Below are positions 5,906 through 6,530 of a DNA stretch of 6,530 nucleotides, piece by piece (the stretch's first letter is position 1; each line of letters opens with the position of its first letter). Below the pieces are notes generated by a model. It worked only from the letters and a program-made list of their open reading frames with translations. It was not told the DNA's origin and searched no databases. The position numbers were made by a program, and so were the translations under genes. Source of the stretch: Weeksellaceae bacterium (GTDB lineage: Bacteria; Bacteroidota; Bacteroidia; Flavobacteriales; Weeksellaceae). The stretch spans positions 1 through 6,530 of the forward strand of contig JAQVKJ010000079.1 of the NCBI GenBank assembly GCA_028694715.1, written 5' to 3'.

Positions 5906-6530
5906 ATGCCGGCGCAAGGACTGATAAATAAAGTAATGGAACTGCTGATGAGAAAGCGATTTCGGCAGGTAGAAAATTTCATCAAGTATCCGATTGAAAC
6001 CCAGGAAAATATCTTGTTCAACAATTTGTCTGTCGCGCACAATACCGTTTACGGGAAGCTTTATGGGTTTGATGAAATCGATTCATATGAAAAATTCAAC
6101 GCCCATGTGCCACTGGTTCGCTATGAAGATTTTGAACCTTTTATTGACCGGGCGAGAAAAGGAGAGCCAGACATCAGTTGGAAAGGGAAAATCAAATGGT
6201 TTGCCAAGTCGTCAGGAACCACCAATGCCAAAAGTAAATTCATCCCAATCAGTGAAGAATCACTGGAAGAATGTCATTACTCAGCCGGTAAAATGATGTT
6301 TGCCATATACTTGCACAATCATCCGGATACTGAAATTTTTAAAAACAAAAACCTTCGTTTGGGCGGAAGCAGCGAAATTTATCAAAAATATGACACCATT
6401 TTTGGTGATTTGTCGGCCATATTGATTGACAACCTTCCTTTCTATGCCGAACTGAGAAATTCGCCCAACAAACAAATTTCACTGATGAGCGAATGGGAAA
6501 CCAAAATGAGCGCAATTTCCAATGCAGTGA
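5906..6530 (+). CDS. GH3 auxin-responsive promoter family protein (acyl-adenylating enzyme), 5' part
   Basis: An open frame of 208 codons runs off the right edge without a stop. Family members are about 500 residues or more, so well under half is seen. GH3 proteins belong to the ANL acyl-adenylate superfamily; plant members join amino acids to jasmonate or auxin, while the substrates of bacterial members are unknown. The ATP-binding P-loop-like motif is visible as KWFAKSSGTTNAKSKFIP (97-114), with SSGTT at 102-106. Other family-like segments are the N-terminal MRKRFRQVENFIKYP (15-29), VPLVRYEDFEPFIDRARKGE (68-87), LGGSSEIY (152-159), GDLSAILIDNLPFYAE (167-182) and LMSEWETK (193-200). No signal peptide is seen; it should be cytoplasmic. 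The start is ATG at 5906: it is the first ATG after the consensus -7 element and leaves a short N-terminus before the first conserved helix. It is divergent from the DUF2797 gene. Codon use looks like that of its neighbours. Confidence 0.88.
   Translation, partial: MPAQGLINKVMELLMRKRFRQVENFIKYPIETQENILFNNLSVAHNTVYGKLYGFDEIDSYEKFNAHVPLVRYEDFEPFIDRARKGEPDISWKGKIKWFAKSSGTTNAKSKFIPISEESLEECHYSAGKMMFAIYLHNHPDTEIFKNKNLRLGGSSEIYQKYDTIFGDLSAILIDNLPFYAELRNSPNKQISLMSEWETKMSAISNAV

Overview
The window is a stretch of chromosome from a member of the Bacteroidota, probably Cytophagales or Flavobacteriia. The evidence is: a replicative polymerase whose N-terminus begins with a DnaQ-type exonuclease domain, a Bacteroidota-type aspartokinase, a fused O-/N-acyltransferase of the OlsF type, a GH3-family acyl-adenylating protein, A/T-rich sequence instead of Shine-Dalgarno sites ahead of the starts, and -7 elements matching the Bacteroidota consensus TAnnTTTG. 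No rRNA, tRNA, CRISPR array, insertion sequence or prophage is visible.

Layout, left to right. On the minus strand there is a 61-codon N-terminal piece of the polymerase III alpha/exonuclease gene, ending in a TAG four bases from the window edge. A 156-bp gap follows, in which I see no gene. Next is a minus-strand cluster, transcribed right to left: aspartokinase (lysC), a 613-residue bifunctional acyltransferase that starts on GTG inside the lysC stop region, and a small RDD membrane protein. A 116-bp divergent promoter region separates lysC from class I fructose-1,6-bisphosphatase (fbp, plus strand). fbp converges, with only 17 bp between, on a minus-strand DUF2797 protein. That gene is divergent, across 38 bp, from a plus-strand GH3-family gene that runs off the right edge.

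How the genes may work together. lysC commits aspartate to lysine, threonine, methionine and diaminopimelate. fbp is the irreversible step of gluconeogenesis. The acyltransferase very likely builds a phosphorus-free aminoacyl membrane lipid, as OlsF does for ornithine lipid. The 13-nt lysC/acyltransferase overlap suggests coupled translation of an amino-acid-supply enzyme and an amino-acid-lipid enzyme. The RDD protein would join the same transcript.

Most of the window is conserved housekeeping sequence. I did not find a clearly undescribed system. The points most worth a second look are the lysC-acyltransferase coupling, the GIY-YIG-like pattern in the DUF2797 protein, a perfect 8-bp inverted repeat in the lysC/fbp promoter region, and the early stop in the polymerase gene.
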